Source: Smithella sp. UBA2180 (GTDB taxonomy: Bacteria; Desulfobacterota; Syntrophia; Syntrophales; Smithellaceae). From it: a stretch of 5,319 bases of DNA. Shown piece by piece: positions 1-5,219 of the stretch. Location of the stretch: assembly GCA_002327415.1 (NCBI GenBank), contig DCVU01000175.1:1-5319 (forward strand). Reading direction: 5' to 3'. The notes beneath the pieces were generated by a model. The model was not told the DNA's origin. It ran no database searches and saw only the letters and a program-made list of their open reading frames with translations. The number at the start of each line of letters is the position of its first letter. Position 1 is the first letter of the stretch. Both the position numbers and the translations under genes were made by a program.

Positions 1-1
1 A

Positions 2-580
2 AAAAACAAAATAAAATATGATGAAATGAAATCACGCCACACTGAAAGTGAAAACAAAATAAAAAAACTTAATGAAAGTATAGTTAAAACAAAAGAAAGG
101 CTGCTGGAAGTCAAAAATAATAAAGAATATCAGGCCATGCTCAAGGAAATCGAGATTGCCGAATCATCACGCGGCAATACTGAAACCGAGATAATTTCGA
201 TATTGGAAGAATTGGATAAGCTTTCTATTTTAGTAAAAAAAGATGGGGAAACTTTAAAACAGAGCAAAAACCAGTACGAACAGGAAAAGAAAAGAATTGA
301 AAACGATTTGAATACAATAGATGCCGATGTTGTTAATTGGGGGAAAAAGCGCATTGATTTGCAAAAAAATGTTTCCGATGATCTTTTGGCCAGATACGAA
401 AAAATTAAGAAAAGAAATAGAGGTGTCGGCGTGATTTCCGTTTGGAAATCGGTTTGCAATGGTTGCCATATGAATATTCCGCCGCAGCTTTACAATGAAT
501 TGCAAAGATCGGAAGAGTTGTTTAGTTGTCCCAACTGTGACCGGATAATGTATTTTCAGGATATGGAGAAACCGGCTTAA
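2..580 (+). CDS. C4 zinc-ribbon / coiled-coil protein (5' end outside window)
   Basis: Long charged helical region followed by a C-terminal four-cysteine zinc ribbon: CNGC (codons at 455-466) and CPNC (527-538), about 20 residues apart. This is the layout of the zf-RING_7/DUF164 family, which includes Helicobacter HP0958 and chlamydial CT398. Those proteins are a long antiparallel coiled-coil hairpin plus a Zn ribbon and act as adaptors linked to sigma54 and export/flagellar components; the role here is unknown. The N-terminal part is rich in K, E, N and Q, as expected for the coiled coil. An ATG lies at 26, but the frame stays open to the left edge and family members are about 240-250 residues. 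About 50 residues are therefore probably missing upstream, and the ATG at 26 is likely internal. The stop is four bases before the RNase HI-like start, implying one transcript. Family call is firm; function is not. Confidence 0.85.
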   Translation, partial: KNKIKYDEMKSRHTESENKIKKLNESIVKTKERLLEVKNNKEYQAMLKEIEIAESSRGNTETEIISILEELDKLSILVKKDGETLKQSKNQYEQEKKRIENDLNTIDADVVNWGKKRIDLQKNVSDDLLARYEKIKKRNRGVGVISVWKSVCNGCHMNIPPQLYNELQRSEELFSCPNCDRIMYFQDMEKPA

Positions 581-584
581 GTCT

Positions 585-992
585 ATGGTGGGGAGAAATT
601 ATAAATTATTCAGTGATGGCGCTTGCCGCGGCAATCCCGGTGCTGGCGGCGCTGGTGCTGTCATAACGGATGATCGAGAAAATGTTGTTTGGGAGGGCAA
701 GGAATATTTGGGGCACTGCACCAATAACATTGCTGAATACAGAGCGCTCATTATGGGGCTGAAGGGCGCTCTTGATAATGGTTATAAGAATCTGGAAGTC
801 TATCTCGATTCAGAACTTCTGGCCAAGCAGATCAACGGTTCCTACCGTGTTAAAAATGAAAACTTGAAGATTTTAATGAAAGATGTACGAGGCTTGCTTG
901 CTTCTTTTAATTCAGTTGCGGTTAAACACGTTCTGCGTTCCCACAACAGCCACGCCGATAAGTTGGCGAATATGGCGATTGATGAAAAATGA
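585..992 (+). CDS. Ribonuclease HI family protein
   Basis: A 135-residue single-domain RNase H fold. All four acidic catalytic positions are visible: D11 in SDGACRGNPG, E51 in TNNIAEYRAL, D75 in YLDSELL and D125 in HNSHADKLAN. It should therefore be an active, metal-dependent nuclease cutting the RNA strand of RNA:DNA hybrids. It lacks the basic handle insertion of E. coli RnhA and looks like the short 'RNase HI family/reverse transcriptase-like' proteins often found beside a zinc-ribbon gene, so I withhold the rnhA symbol. The ATG at 585 has no well-spaced Shine-Dalgarno: the nearest GGAG (565-568) is 16 nt away. Translation probably depends on coupling to the upstream gene, which ends 4 nt earlier. 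GTG at 588 is a possible alternative start. The stop abuts the convergent proB stop. Confidence 0.88.
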   Translation: MVGRNYKLFSDGACRGNPGAGGAGAVITDDRENVVWEGKEYLGHCTNNIAEYRALIMGLKGALDNGYKNLEVYLDSELLAKQINGSYRVKNENLKILMKDVRGLLASFNSVAVKHVLRSHNSHADKLANMAIDEK

Positions 993-2144
993 TTAAATTT
1001 TATTTTTAAAATTCTGTTTAGTTATAGCCAGATTGTCACGGTGGATTACTTCATCATAATCTTTATGTCCCAGAACATGGCTGATTTGGGAGGTTTTCAG
1101 TCCCTTGATTTTGCTTATTTCGGTGGAACTGAAATTAACTAATCCTTTTGCTAGAATTGCGCCTTTGCGGTCAACACAGACGACCGGATCTCCCAGATTA
1201 AAATCTCCTTCCACATCAACGATGCCTGAAGGAAGCAGGCTTTTTCCTTTCTCCATCAGGGCTTTTTTTGCGCCGTCGTCGATTATCAATTTGCCGCGGG
1301 GACGCAAGGTAAAAGCGATCCAGTATTTTTTGCTGTTCAGACGATCAGCCATCGGCAAAAATAGTGTGCCGATTTCTTTGCCGTACATGATGTCAATTAA
1401 AACGTTCTTCTTTTTCCCGGGAGCGATAATGCAGGGAATGCCGATAGCAGTAACTTTCTTGGCAGCTTGAAATTTGCTTTTCATCCCTCCTGTGCCCGCG
1501 GATGATGTTTCTTCCGTAGCGGCGGCTTCAATTTCTTCGGAACATTCATTAACAACACTTATTAACTTTGCTTTTTTAGATACCGTCGGATTACAATCAT
1601 AAAGGCCGTCAATGCTTGTAAGATTAATAAAAAGATCGGCTTCAATTATATTGGCGATCATTGCGGCAAGATTGTCGTTGTCCCCGAATTTTATTTCATC
1701 AACGGCGACAGTGTCATTTTCGTTGATTATGGGAATTGCACCCCATTCCATCAACGTCGAAAGAGTGTTGCGGATATTCAAATATCTCTGACGGTCGGTA
1801 ACATCGGAAAGCGTCAAGAGGATTTGAGCAACGGAAAGGTCATTTTTTTCAAAAGATTTAGCATAGGCGCGCATTAATCTTCCCTGCCCGATGGCGGCGG
1901 CGGCTTGTTTTTCGGGAATACTTTTGAGTTTGCCGGTTATGTTCATGCGCTGTTTTCCTGAAACAATCGCGCCGGAAGTAACCAACACTATCGAATATCC
2001 CTGTCGCACTAAATCAGACATTTCTAGCACAAGGGAATCAATAATCTTGATGTCCAGACCGTCATGTCCGGTTAGTACTGCGGAACCAACTTTGATGAGT
2101 ATTTTTTTTACGTGTGCGAGTGTTCCCCGGCGAATATTATTCAT
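993..2144 (-). CDS. proB: Glutamate 5-kinase with C-terminal PUA domain
   Basis: 383 residues, the usual full length for two-domain ProB. It phosphorylates L-glutamate with ATP to gamma-glutamyl phosphate, the first and normally proline-inhibited step of proline synthesis, in the cytoplasm. The amino-acid kinase domain (about 12-265) shows IKVGSAVLT (17-25), VTSGAIVSG (55-63), QAAAAIGQGRLM (80-91), the glutamate-binding NENDTVA (141-147), FGDND (153-157), LTSIDGLYDCNP (175-186) and GTGGM (217-221). The PUA domain (about 285-365) ends in the typical LGHKDYDEVIHRDNL stretch. The start is 4 nt after the obgE stop (TAA-TGTT-ATG on the minus strand) without a clear Shine-Dalgarno, so reinitiation after obgE is likely. 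The next enzyme, ProA, is not in the window. The last codons form part of an AT-only inverted repeat next to the convergent RNase HI stop. Confidence 0.96.
   Translation of the reverse strand: MNNIRRGTLAHVKKILIKVGSAVLTGHDGLDIKIIDSLVLEMSDLVRQGYSIVLVTSGAIVSGKQRMNITGKLKSIPEKQAAAAIGQGRLMRAYAKSFEKNDLSVAQILLTLSDVTDRQRYLNIRNTLSTLMEWGAIPIINENDTVAVDEIKFGDNDNLAAMIANIIEADLFINLTSIDGLYDCNPTVSKKAKLISVVNECSEEIEAAATEETSSAGTGGMKSKFQAAKKVTAIGIPCIIAPGKKKNVLIDIMYGKEIGTLFLPMADRLNSKKYWIAFTLRPRGKLIIDDGAKKALMEKGKSLLPSGIVDVEGDFNLGDPVVCVDRKGAILAKGLVNFSSTEISKIKGLKTSQISHVLGHKDYDEVIHRDNLAITKQNFKNKI
996..1013. other. AT-only inverted repeat at the convergent gene junction
   Basis: AATTTTA (996-1002), loop TTTT, TAAAATT (1007-1013): a perfect 7-bp stem with no GC pairs, inside the last proB codons and just past the RNase HI-like stop. 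It is the only hairpin near the zero-spacer convergent junction. A stem this weak is a poor intrinsic terminator. It may be chance in AT-rich DNA, and I do not call it a terminator. Confidence 0.35.
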
Positions 2145-2148
2145 AACA

Positions 2149-3159
2149 TTATTTGGATTCGTGTTGATTTAAAATTTTGATTATTTTATTTAGTATCTCC
2201 GGAATTCCTTCGCCGGTAACGGCGGAAAAAAGATGCAGTATTATCCCTTTTTTTTTGAATAGTGCAACTTCTTTTTTAGCCTGATCTTTCACGAAAGGAA
2301 GGTCAATCTTATTGAGAGCTACGATTTGCGGCTTTTCCAGCAATTGCGGATTATAATGCTCCAGTTCCTTATTGATCGTAGTAAAATTAGACCAGGCATT
2401 AGTATTGGGTTCCATGGAGATATCAATAATGTGAAACAACAAAGATGTTCTTTCCACATGTTTTAAAAATTGAATGCCCATGCCCATACCATCATGCGCG
2501 CCGGAGATAAGACCGGGTATATCGGCAAGGACAAAGCTTTTACTGTCTAAATGTTTAACGACGCCAAGGTGCGGCGTCAGCGTGGTAAAAGGGTAATCGG
2601 CAATTTTGGGTCTGGCCGCGGATACGCGGGAAATAAAAGTTGATTTACCGGCGTTGGGAAAACCGAGAATTCCAACATCTGCCAGCAATTTCAATTCCAG
2701 TTTAATCGTGAATTCTTCACCCTCCATGCCGTCCTGGGCAAAGCGTGGTGTTTGATGAGTGGATGAGGTAAAATGAGCATTGCCTTTGCCGCCGATACCG
2801 CCGTGCGCGGCAACGAAGGTTTGGCCTACCTCAGATAAATCTGCCATCACCTCTCCGGTTTCAAAGTTTTTGATTATTGTTCCCACCGGTACGATAATTT
2901 CCAAGTCTTCCGCGCTTCTGCCCGTGCGGTTGTTGCCCGAGCCGTGCCCGCCGTTTTTAGCAAATTGATGTTGCTGATATTTTAAATCCAGCAGAGTGTG
3001 GTGACTCTCCGCCGTTCGAAAGATCACATCTCCGCCCTTGCCGCCGTTGCCTCCGTCCGGGCCGCCTTTCGGCACAAATTTTTCCCGTCGGAAACTTACG
3101 CAACCGCGGCCGCCATGTCCGGCCCTGACATAAATTTTTGCTTCGTCAACAAACTTCAT
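2149..3159 (-). CDS. obgE: Obg/CgtA family ribosome-associated GTPase
   Basis: 336 residues. The glycine-rich Obg fold occupies about 1-158, with GHGGRG (14-19), PKGGPDGGNGGKGGD (30-44) and GGIGGKGN (120-127). The GTPase domain follows: G1 GFPNAGKST (166-174), switch I YPFTTLTPHLG (189-199), G3 DIPGL (213-217), G4 NKID (283-286) and G5 SAVTG (312-316). Obg proteins bind the 50S subunit, act late in its maturation and link to the stringent response. This is the short form: it ends soon after the G domain, without the OCT domain of Firmicutes or the long acidic tail of E. coli ObgE. The ATG at 3159 gives the canonical MKFVDEAKI start; the upstream Shine-Dalgarno is weak (GGA only). It precedes proB by 4 nt. 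Upstream lies a repeat-rich spacer instead of direct linkage to rpmA, so it probably has its own promoter, which I could not place with confidence. Confidence 0.97.
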   Translation of the reverse strand: MKFVDEAKIYVRAGHGGRGCVSFRREKFVPKGGPDGGNGGKGGDVIFRTAESHHTLLDLKYQQHQFAKNGGHGSGNNRTGRSAEDLEIIVPVGTIIKNFETGEVMADLSEVGQTFVAAHGGIGGKGNAHFTSSTHQTPRFAQDGMEGEEFTIKLELKLLADVGILGFPNAGKSTFISRVSAARPKIADYPFTTLTPHLGVVKHLDSKSFVLADIPGLISGAHDGMGMGIQFLKHVERTSLLFHIIDISMEPNTNAWSNFTTINKELEHYNPQLLEKPQIVALNKIDLPFVKDQAKKEVALFKKKGIILHLFSAVTGEGIPEILNKIIKILNQHESK

Positions 3160-3224
3160 AAATATTGTCCGGGTTAATTTTCTATTGAAATAACATTAAC
3201 TGTTTTGGAAATGTCCGTACCACA

Positions 3225-3278
3225 ATCCCGCATGCGCGGGATACCACGGATATCTGCGATATCCTCCGCCTATGGCGG
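3225..3278. repeat. Cluster of three perfect hairpins preceding module copy 1
   Basis: Three back-to-back inverted repeats: ATCCCGC-(ATGC)-GCGGGAT at 3225-3242, GGATATC-(TGC)-GATATCC at 3248-3264, and CCGCC-(TAT)-GGCGG at 3266-3278. The word TACCAC occurs before the first (3219-3224) and second (3242-3247) hairpins. TACCACGG (3242-3249) recurs at the third module (3529-3536), so these hairpins appear to belong to a larger composite repeat. REP-like or MITE-like intergenic repeats are possible; no known family is recognised. Confidence 0.75.
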
Positions 3279-3280
3279 GA

Positions 3281-3334
3281 TAATTCAACTAACCAATATT
3301 ACTGCACTGCGTTTGTAATATTTGAGTTTCATTA
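3281..3334. repeat. 54-nt structured module, copy 1
   Basis: Layout: TAATTC (3281-3286), AACTAACC, arm AATATTAC (3295-3302), loop TGCACTGCGTTT (3303-3314), arm GTAATATT (3315-3322), tail TGAGTTTCATTA (3323-3334). The 8-bp stem is perfect. The 12-nt loop is identical to that of copy 3, whose stem has a different sequence. It is preceded by the CCGCC-TAT-GGCGG hairpin and shares its last two bases with copy 2. Strand is unknown. Confidence 0.8.
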
Positions 3335-3386
3335 ATTCGACTAACAAATTTAAATACACTTTGTTTTATGCATCTTGAGTCTATGA
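3333..3386. repeat. 54-nt structured module, copy 2 (stem decayed)
   Basis: Starts where copy 1 ends and keeps the same segment lengths: TAATTC, GACTAACA, AATTTAAA, loop-like TACACTTTGTTT (3355-3366), TATGCATC, TTGAGTCTATGA. The first 14 bases match copy 1 at 12 positions and the loop at 9 of 12. The two arms are not complementary, so this copy looks degenerate, or it is folded differently. Confidence 0.6.
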
Positions 3387-3411
3387 TCCCGCTACGCTAC
3401 GCTTCGGGGAT
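3386..3411. repeat. Loose GC hairpin after module copy 2
   Basis: ATCCCG (3386-3391) faces CGGGGAT (3405-3411) with one bulged G, around a loop containing TACGCT twice. It is followed by AATTTCC, resembling the GGGATAATTC that follows the hairpin in front of module copy 1. Probably a diverged relative of that hairpin. Confidence 0.5.
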
Positions 3412-3416
3412 AATTT

Positions 3417-3440
3417 CCAATCCCGATTAATCGGAATTGG
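3417..3440. repeat. 24-nt near-perfect palindrome
   Basis: CCAAT-C-CCGATTAATCGG-A-ATTGG: eleven of twelve base pairs match, the exception being C3422/A3435. There is no loop, so it fits a dimeric protein binding site or a DNA-level structure better than an RNA hairpin. No gene starts within reach on either strand (obgE starts about 260 bases away on the minus strand), so an operator role is not obvious. Confidence 0.65.
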
Positions 3441-3449
3441 ATAGTTCGG

Positions 3450-3508
3450 CTTACGCTTCATACTTCGTTGCACTTGTCTTCAGCTTGCCTCACTACCACT
3501 TACGCTTC
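3450..3508. repeat. Direct repeat CTTACGCTTC (two copies, 49 nt apart)
   Basis: CTTACGCTTC occurs at 3450-3459 and 3499-3508, followed by related bases (ATACTTCG and GAACATCG). A close variant GCTACGCTTC is at 3396-3405. The stretch 3442-3495 has the same 54-nt length as the modules and similar ends (TAGTTCG at the start, CTCACTA at the end). It may be an eroded fourth copy, but its centre does not align. Confidence 0.45.
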
Positions 3509-3528
3509 GAACATCGCAAAGCTCGTTT

Positions 3529-3552
3529 TACCACGGCGCTATGCGCCTGGTA
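3529..3552. repeat. Bulged GC hairpin preceding module copy 3
   Basis: TACCA-(bulged C)-GGCGC, loop TAT (3540-3542), GCGCC-TGGTA: ten base pairs with a single bulge. It holds the same TAT triloop, position and TACCACGG lead-in as the CCGCC-TAT-GGCGG hairpin before copy 1, but different stem bases. Confidence 0.75.
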
Positions 3553-3606
3553 TAATTCGTCCAGCAAGCTTCAGTGCACTGCGTTTCTGAAGCTTGGGTC
3601 TCATTA
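3553..3606. repeat. 54-nt structured module, copy 3
   Basis: TAATTC (3553-3558), GTCCAG, arm CAAGCTTCAG (3565-3574), loop TGCACTGCGTTT (3575-3586), arm CTGAAGCTTG (3587-3596), tail GGTCTCATTA to 3606. The 10-bp stem is perfect. Total length and segment order match copy 1 and the loop is identical, while the stem sequence is unrelated to copy 1. Confidence 0.8.
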
Positions 3607-3621
3607 TCAGCGAGTGTCATT

Positions 3622-3649
3622 AAAAAAGGCGCTTGTTGTAAGCGCCTTT
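3622..3649 (-). terminator. Intrinsic terminator of rplU-rpmA
   Basis: On the minus strand AAAGGCGCTT, loop ACAAC, AAGCGCCTTT forms a 10-bp stem with a GC-rich core, continuing into a run of six T (3627-3622). It begins 26 bases after the rpmA stop, the usual place. The plus-strand reading has only a short TTT tail, so it mainly serves the minus strand. It should isolate rplU-rpmA from the repeats and obgE. Confidence 0.88.
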
Positions 3650-3675
3650 AAAATTATAATATCCAGCTATCATTT

Positions 3676-3930
3676 TTATGATGCGTAAACGCTCACTTTT
3701 TTTCTTGTTTTATCCAGTCTTTCATATTTTACCACGCCGTTAATCAGGGAAAAAATAGTAAAATCTTTGCCCAATCCCACGTTATTGCCCGGGTGAATTT
3801 TTGTTCCTACCTGTCGCACAATGATAGAGCCCGCGTTGATTTTCTGGCCGGCAAACACTTTAATGCCCCGCCTTTGAGAATTACTGTCTCTGCCATTGCG
3901 GGAGCTTCCTTGACCTTTTTTATGTGCCAT
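3676..3930 (-). CDS. rpmA: 50S ribosomal protein L27
   Basis: 84 residues, normal bL27 length. The N-terminus MAHKKGQGSSRNGRDS is the classic L27 start; this flexible tail reaches toward the peptidyl-transferase centre. There is no cleavable Firmicutes-type N-terminal extension. The core RRGIKVFAGQ, IIVRQVGTKIHPG and NVGLGKDFTIF follows, as does the C-terminal KYERLDKTRKKVSVY. A strong ribosome binding site GGAGG (3936-3940) lies five bases before the ATG. It follows rplU by 12 nt and is followed by an intrinsic terminator, so rplU-rpmA form a two-gene unit. Confidence 0.98.
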   Translation of the reverse strand: MAHKKGQGSSRNGRDSNSQRRGIKVFAGQKINAGSIIVRQVGTKIHPGNNVGLGKDFTIFSLINGVVKYERLDKTRKKVSVYAS

Positions 3931-3942
3931 GACTTCCTCCGC

Positions 3943-4254
3943 TTACATTGAAATCTTTGTTATTTTCATATTGGTTAAATTTTGGCGATGTCCGGTTTTC
4001 TTATGAAAACCTTTGCGTCGTATCATATGGTAAACTATAAGTTTAGGACCTTTCTTTTGAGATATAATCTTGCCCACAACCTTGGCGCCCTCTACAAAAG
4101 GCTTGCCAATCTTTACATCTTTATCGTTGGAGACCATCAGGACTTCGTTAAAAACAACTTCATCTCCCTTGTCACCCATAAGTTTTTCCACAGATAAAAC
4201 ATCACCTTCAGTTACCTTGTGCTGTTTTCCGCCTGTCTTTATTATTGCGTACAT
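3943..4254 (-). CDS. rplU: 50S ribosomal protein L21
   Basis: With the ATG at 4252-4254 the protein is 103 residues, the standard bL21 length, and begins with the family signature MYAIIKTGGKQ. It ends with the conserved basic RRKGFHKKTGHRQ...KITKI region, which contacts 23S rRNA. The frame stays open upstream to an ATG at 4320, but that start would add 22 non-homologous residues and begin inside the -35 box of the promoter, so it is rejected. AAGGA (4262-4266) sits seven bases before the chosen ATG. A second in-frame ATG at 4260 is only one base from that site. First gene of the rplU-rpmA unit. Confidence 0.97.
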   Translation of the reverse strand: MYAIIKTGGKQHKVTEGDVLSVEKLMGDKGDEVVFNEVLMVSNDKDVKIGKPFVEGAKVVGKIISQKKGPKLIVYHMIRRKGFHKKTGHRQNLTNMKITKISM

Positions 4255-4261
4255 AATCATA

Positions 4262-4266
4262 TCCTT
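4262..4266 (-). promoter_or_regulatory. Ribosome binding site that decides the rplU start
   Basis: AAGGA on the minus strand, seven bases before the ATG at 4254. The spacing suits that start and not the ATG at 4260. Confidence 0.8.
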
Positions 4267-4291
4267 ACTTGAATTGGAATTGAACCTGAAG

Positions 4292-4320
4292 TTTATAGAT
4301 AAAAAGGGTCTTTTTGTCAA
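4292..4320 (-). promoter_or_regulatory. Sigma70-type promoter of rplU-rpmA
   Basis: On the minus strand: perfect -35 TTGACA (4320-4315), exactly 17 bases of spacer, -10 TATAAA (4297-4292, one mismatch to TATAAT). Transcription should start near 4285, giving a leader of about 30 bases ahead of the L21 ATG at 4254. A strong constitutive promoter fits a ribosomal protein operon. Confidence 0.88.
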
Positions 4321-4454
4321 TAAAATTTAAGTATTGATGGAAAATATTTTACTCAGGGGTTTATGTGTGGCTAAGGTATTGAATTAATTCATTAAAATAA
4401 TGATTGATAAACTATAATATTTGATTAAAGTTATTTTGTCACAATTAAAATAGA

Positions 4455-4487
4455 GTGATGGGGAACAATTCCGCTAATTGTAGTCAC
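4455..4487 (+). other. Two-part hairpin in the leader of the DUF362-like remnant
   Basis: Inner stem ACAATT (4465-4470), loop CCGCT, AATTGT (4476-4481). Outer stem GTGA (4455-4458) with TCAC (4484-4487), separated by an asymmetric internal loop. It lies about 40-70 bases before the ATG at 4526, downstream of an AT-rich stretch with a TATAAT (4413-4418) but no well-spaced -35. It could be a leader structure; it matches no riboswitch consensus I know. Confidence 0.4.
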
Positions 4488-4525
4488 CCGACTTCAGCAG
4501 GAGAGAGCTTAACGGAGAGGATAGC

Positions 4526-4942
4526 ATGGCTGTAATTTCTCTGCAAAAATGTGCTCAGTACGATAACAAAATCCTTAAAGAAAAAATTCTGGCGGGTTTG
4601 AGACAGATAGACTTCAACCCGGCAGATTTTAAAAATAAACGAGTGTGCCTTAAACCCAATCTGCTCGTGCCGGTTAATCCTGAACGAGCCGTGACTACCC
4701 ATCCGGAGCTTTTCAGAGCCGTTGCTCAAATCGTGCATGATTATACACGTAATATCGTTCTGATCGAATCGCCCAATTTTTTCCCGCTGCAATCGACCAT
4801 AAAAAAAACCGGCCTTGCCGAAATCGTGAACGATCTGGAGATTGAGGTCGCTGACATAAATATTACCCGGACATTACATTTTCCGCTGGCGCATCGTTAT
4901 AAAAACATTGATATTTCCAAGCAGTGGTTGATGCGAATATGA
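4526..4942 (+). pseudogene. DUF362-domain protein, truncated remnant
   Basis: A 138-residue product with good translation signals: GGAGAGG at 4514-4520, five bases before the ATG. The segment around VCLKPNLLVPVNPERAVTTHPELFRAV, followed by IVLIESPN, is the DUF362 N-terminal signature. Family members are usually 300-400 residues, often with 4Fe-4S ferredoxin motifs later, and their function is poorly defined. Here the frame ends abruptly (ISKQWLMRI, stop at 4940-4942). In the next frame from 4927 the bases read VDANM, resembling the 'DAD' that normally precedes a conserved INLPKxKTH motif. That motif is not found afterwards, and only about 67 bases remain before the next gene. I infer a frameshift plus deletion of the C-terminal two thirds. 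A short functional gene is possible but less likely. Confidence 0.68.
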
Positions 4943-5009
4943 ACCGACAGAAAAGCGAATTAACCTTTATGAAATAATGTTATATTAAATAATAATTGGG
5001 AGGTTTGCC

Positions 5010-5219
5010 ATGAACGCTAATGCTCCAGTAGTGCTTATCAGTGGATGCTCAACGGGAATAGGCCGTGCGCTGGCGATAGAATTTGCCGCGCGTAACTGGC
5101 AAGTATTTGCCACCGCCCGTAAAAAGGAATCTGTCGATGATCTTAAATCTCCCAACGTGGAAACTTTCGCCCTTGACGTGACGGATGAAAAATCTATCAA
5201 GGCCTGTGTGGAATCCTGA
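5010..5219 (+). pseudogene. Short-chain dehydrogenase/reductase, interrupted by an insertion sequence
   Basis: Begins as a normal classical SDR: beta strand VVLIS, then the dinucleotide-binding GCSTGIGR (12-19, the TGxxxGIG motif with S for T), the second strand WQVFATARK, and ALDVTDEKSI, where the aspartate normally contacts the adenine ring. After 69 residues it stops at TGA 5217-5219, where the sequence changes into the end of an insertion sequence. The NNAG motif, the YxxxK catalytic pair and most of the fold (SDRs are about 250-280 residues) are absent. A strong Shine-Dalgarno GGGAGG (4998-5003), six bases before the ATG, shows it was a real start. The product cannot be an active enzyme. 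Confidence 0.85.

Larger units (their letters stand above)
3160..3675. other. Non-coding spacer between obgE and rpmA, filled with inverted repeats
   Basis: About 516 bases with no credible gene. From left to right: a plain AT-rich stretch (3160-3218) that must carry any obgE promoter and leader, three adjacent GC hairpins (3225-3278), two overlapping copies of a 54-nt module (3281-3386), a loose GC hairpin (3386-3411), a 24-nt near-palindrome (3417-3440), a stretch with the decamer CTTACGCTTC twice (3450-3459, 3499-3508), a bulged GC hairpin (3529-3552), a third 54-nt module (3553-3606), and the rpmA terminator. One plus-strand frame stays open at 3437-3688, but it reads through these repeats, matches nothing I know and has no good ribosome binding site. 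Confidence 0.8.

Noticed and set aside
254..505. Minus-strand open frames opposite the zinc-ribbon gene
   Set aside because: They are antisense shadows of a well-supported coding region with a recognisable four-cysteine motif, and have no recognisable domains of their own.
993..3159. Something unusual in proB or obgE (missing motifs, fusion)
   Set aside because: All expected motifs and normal lengths are present in both; the short Obg C-terminus is a common variant.
3225..3606. CRISPR array
   Set aside because: The repeats are few, unevenly spaced and overlapping, and their arms vary while loops are constant; there are no unique spacers of regular length and no cas genes.
3437..3688. Plus-strand open frame of 83 codons in the rpmA-obgE spacer
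   Set aside because: It runs through the palindrome, the decamer repeats, module copy 3 and the rpmA terminator. It has no good ribosome binding site, and its composition is not protein-like.
4455..4500. Fluoride riboswitch, suggested by GTGATGGGG
   Set aside because: The following bases do not supply the closing arm or the conserved GCTGATG-CTCC segment of that riboswitch.
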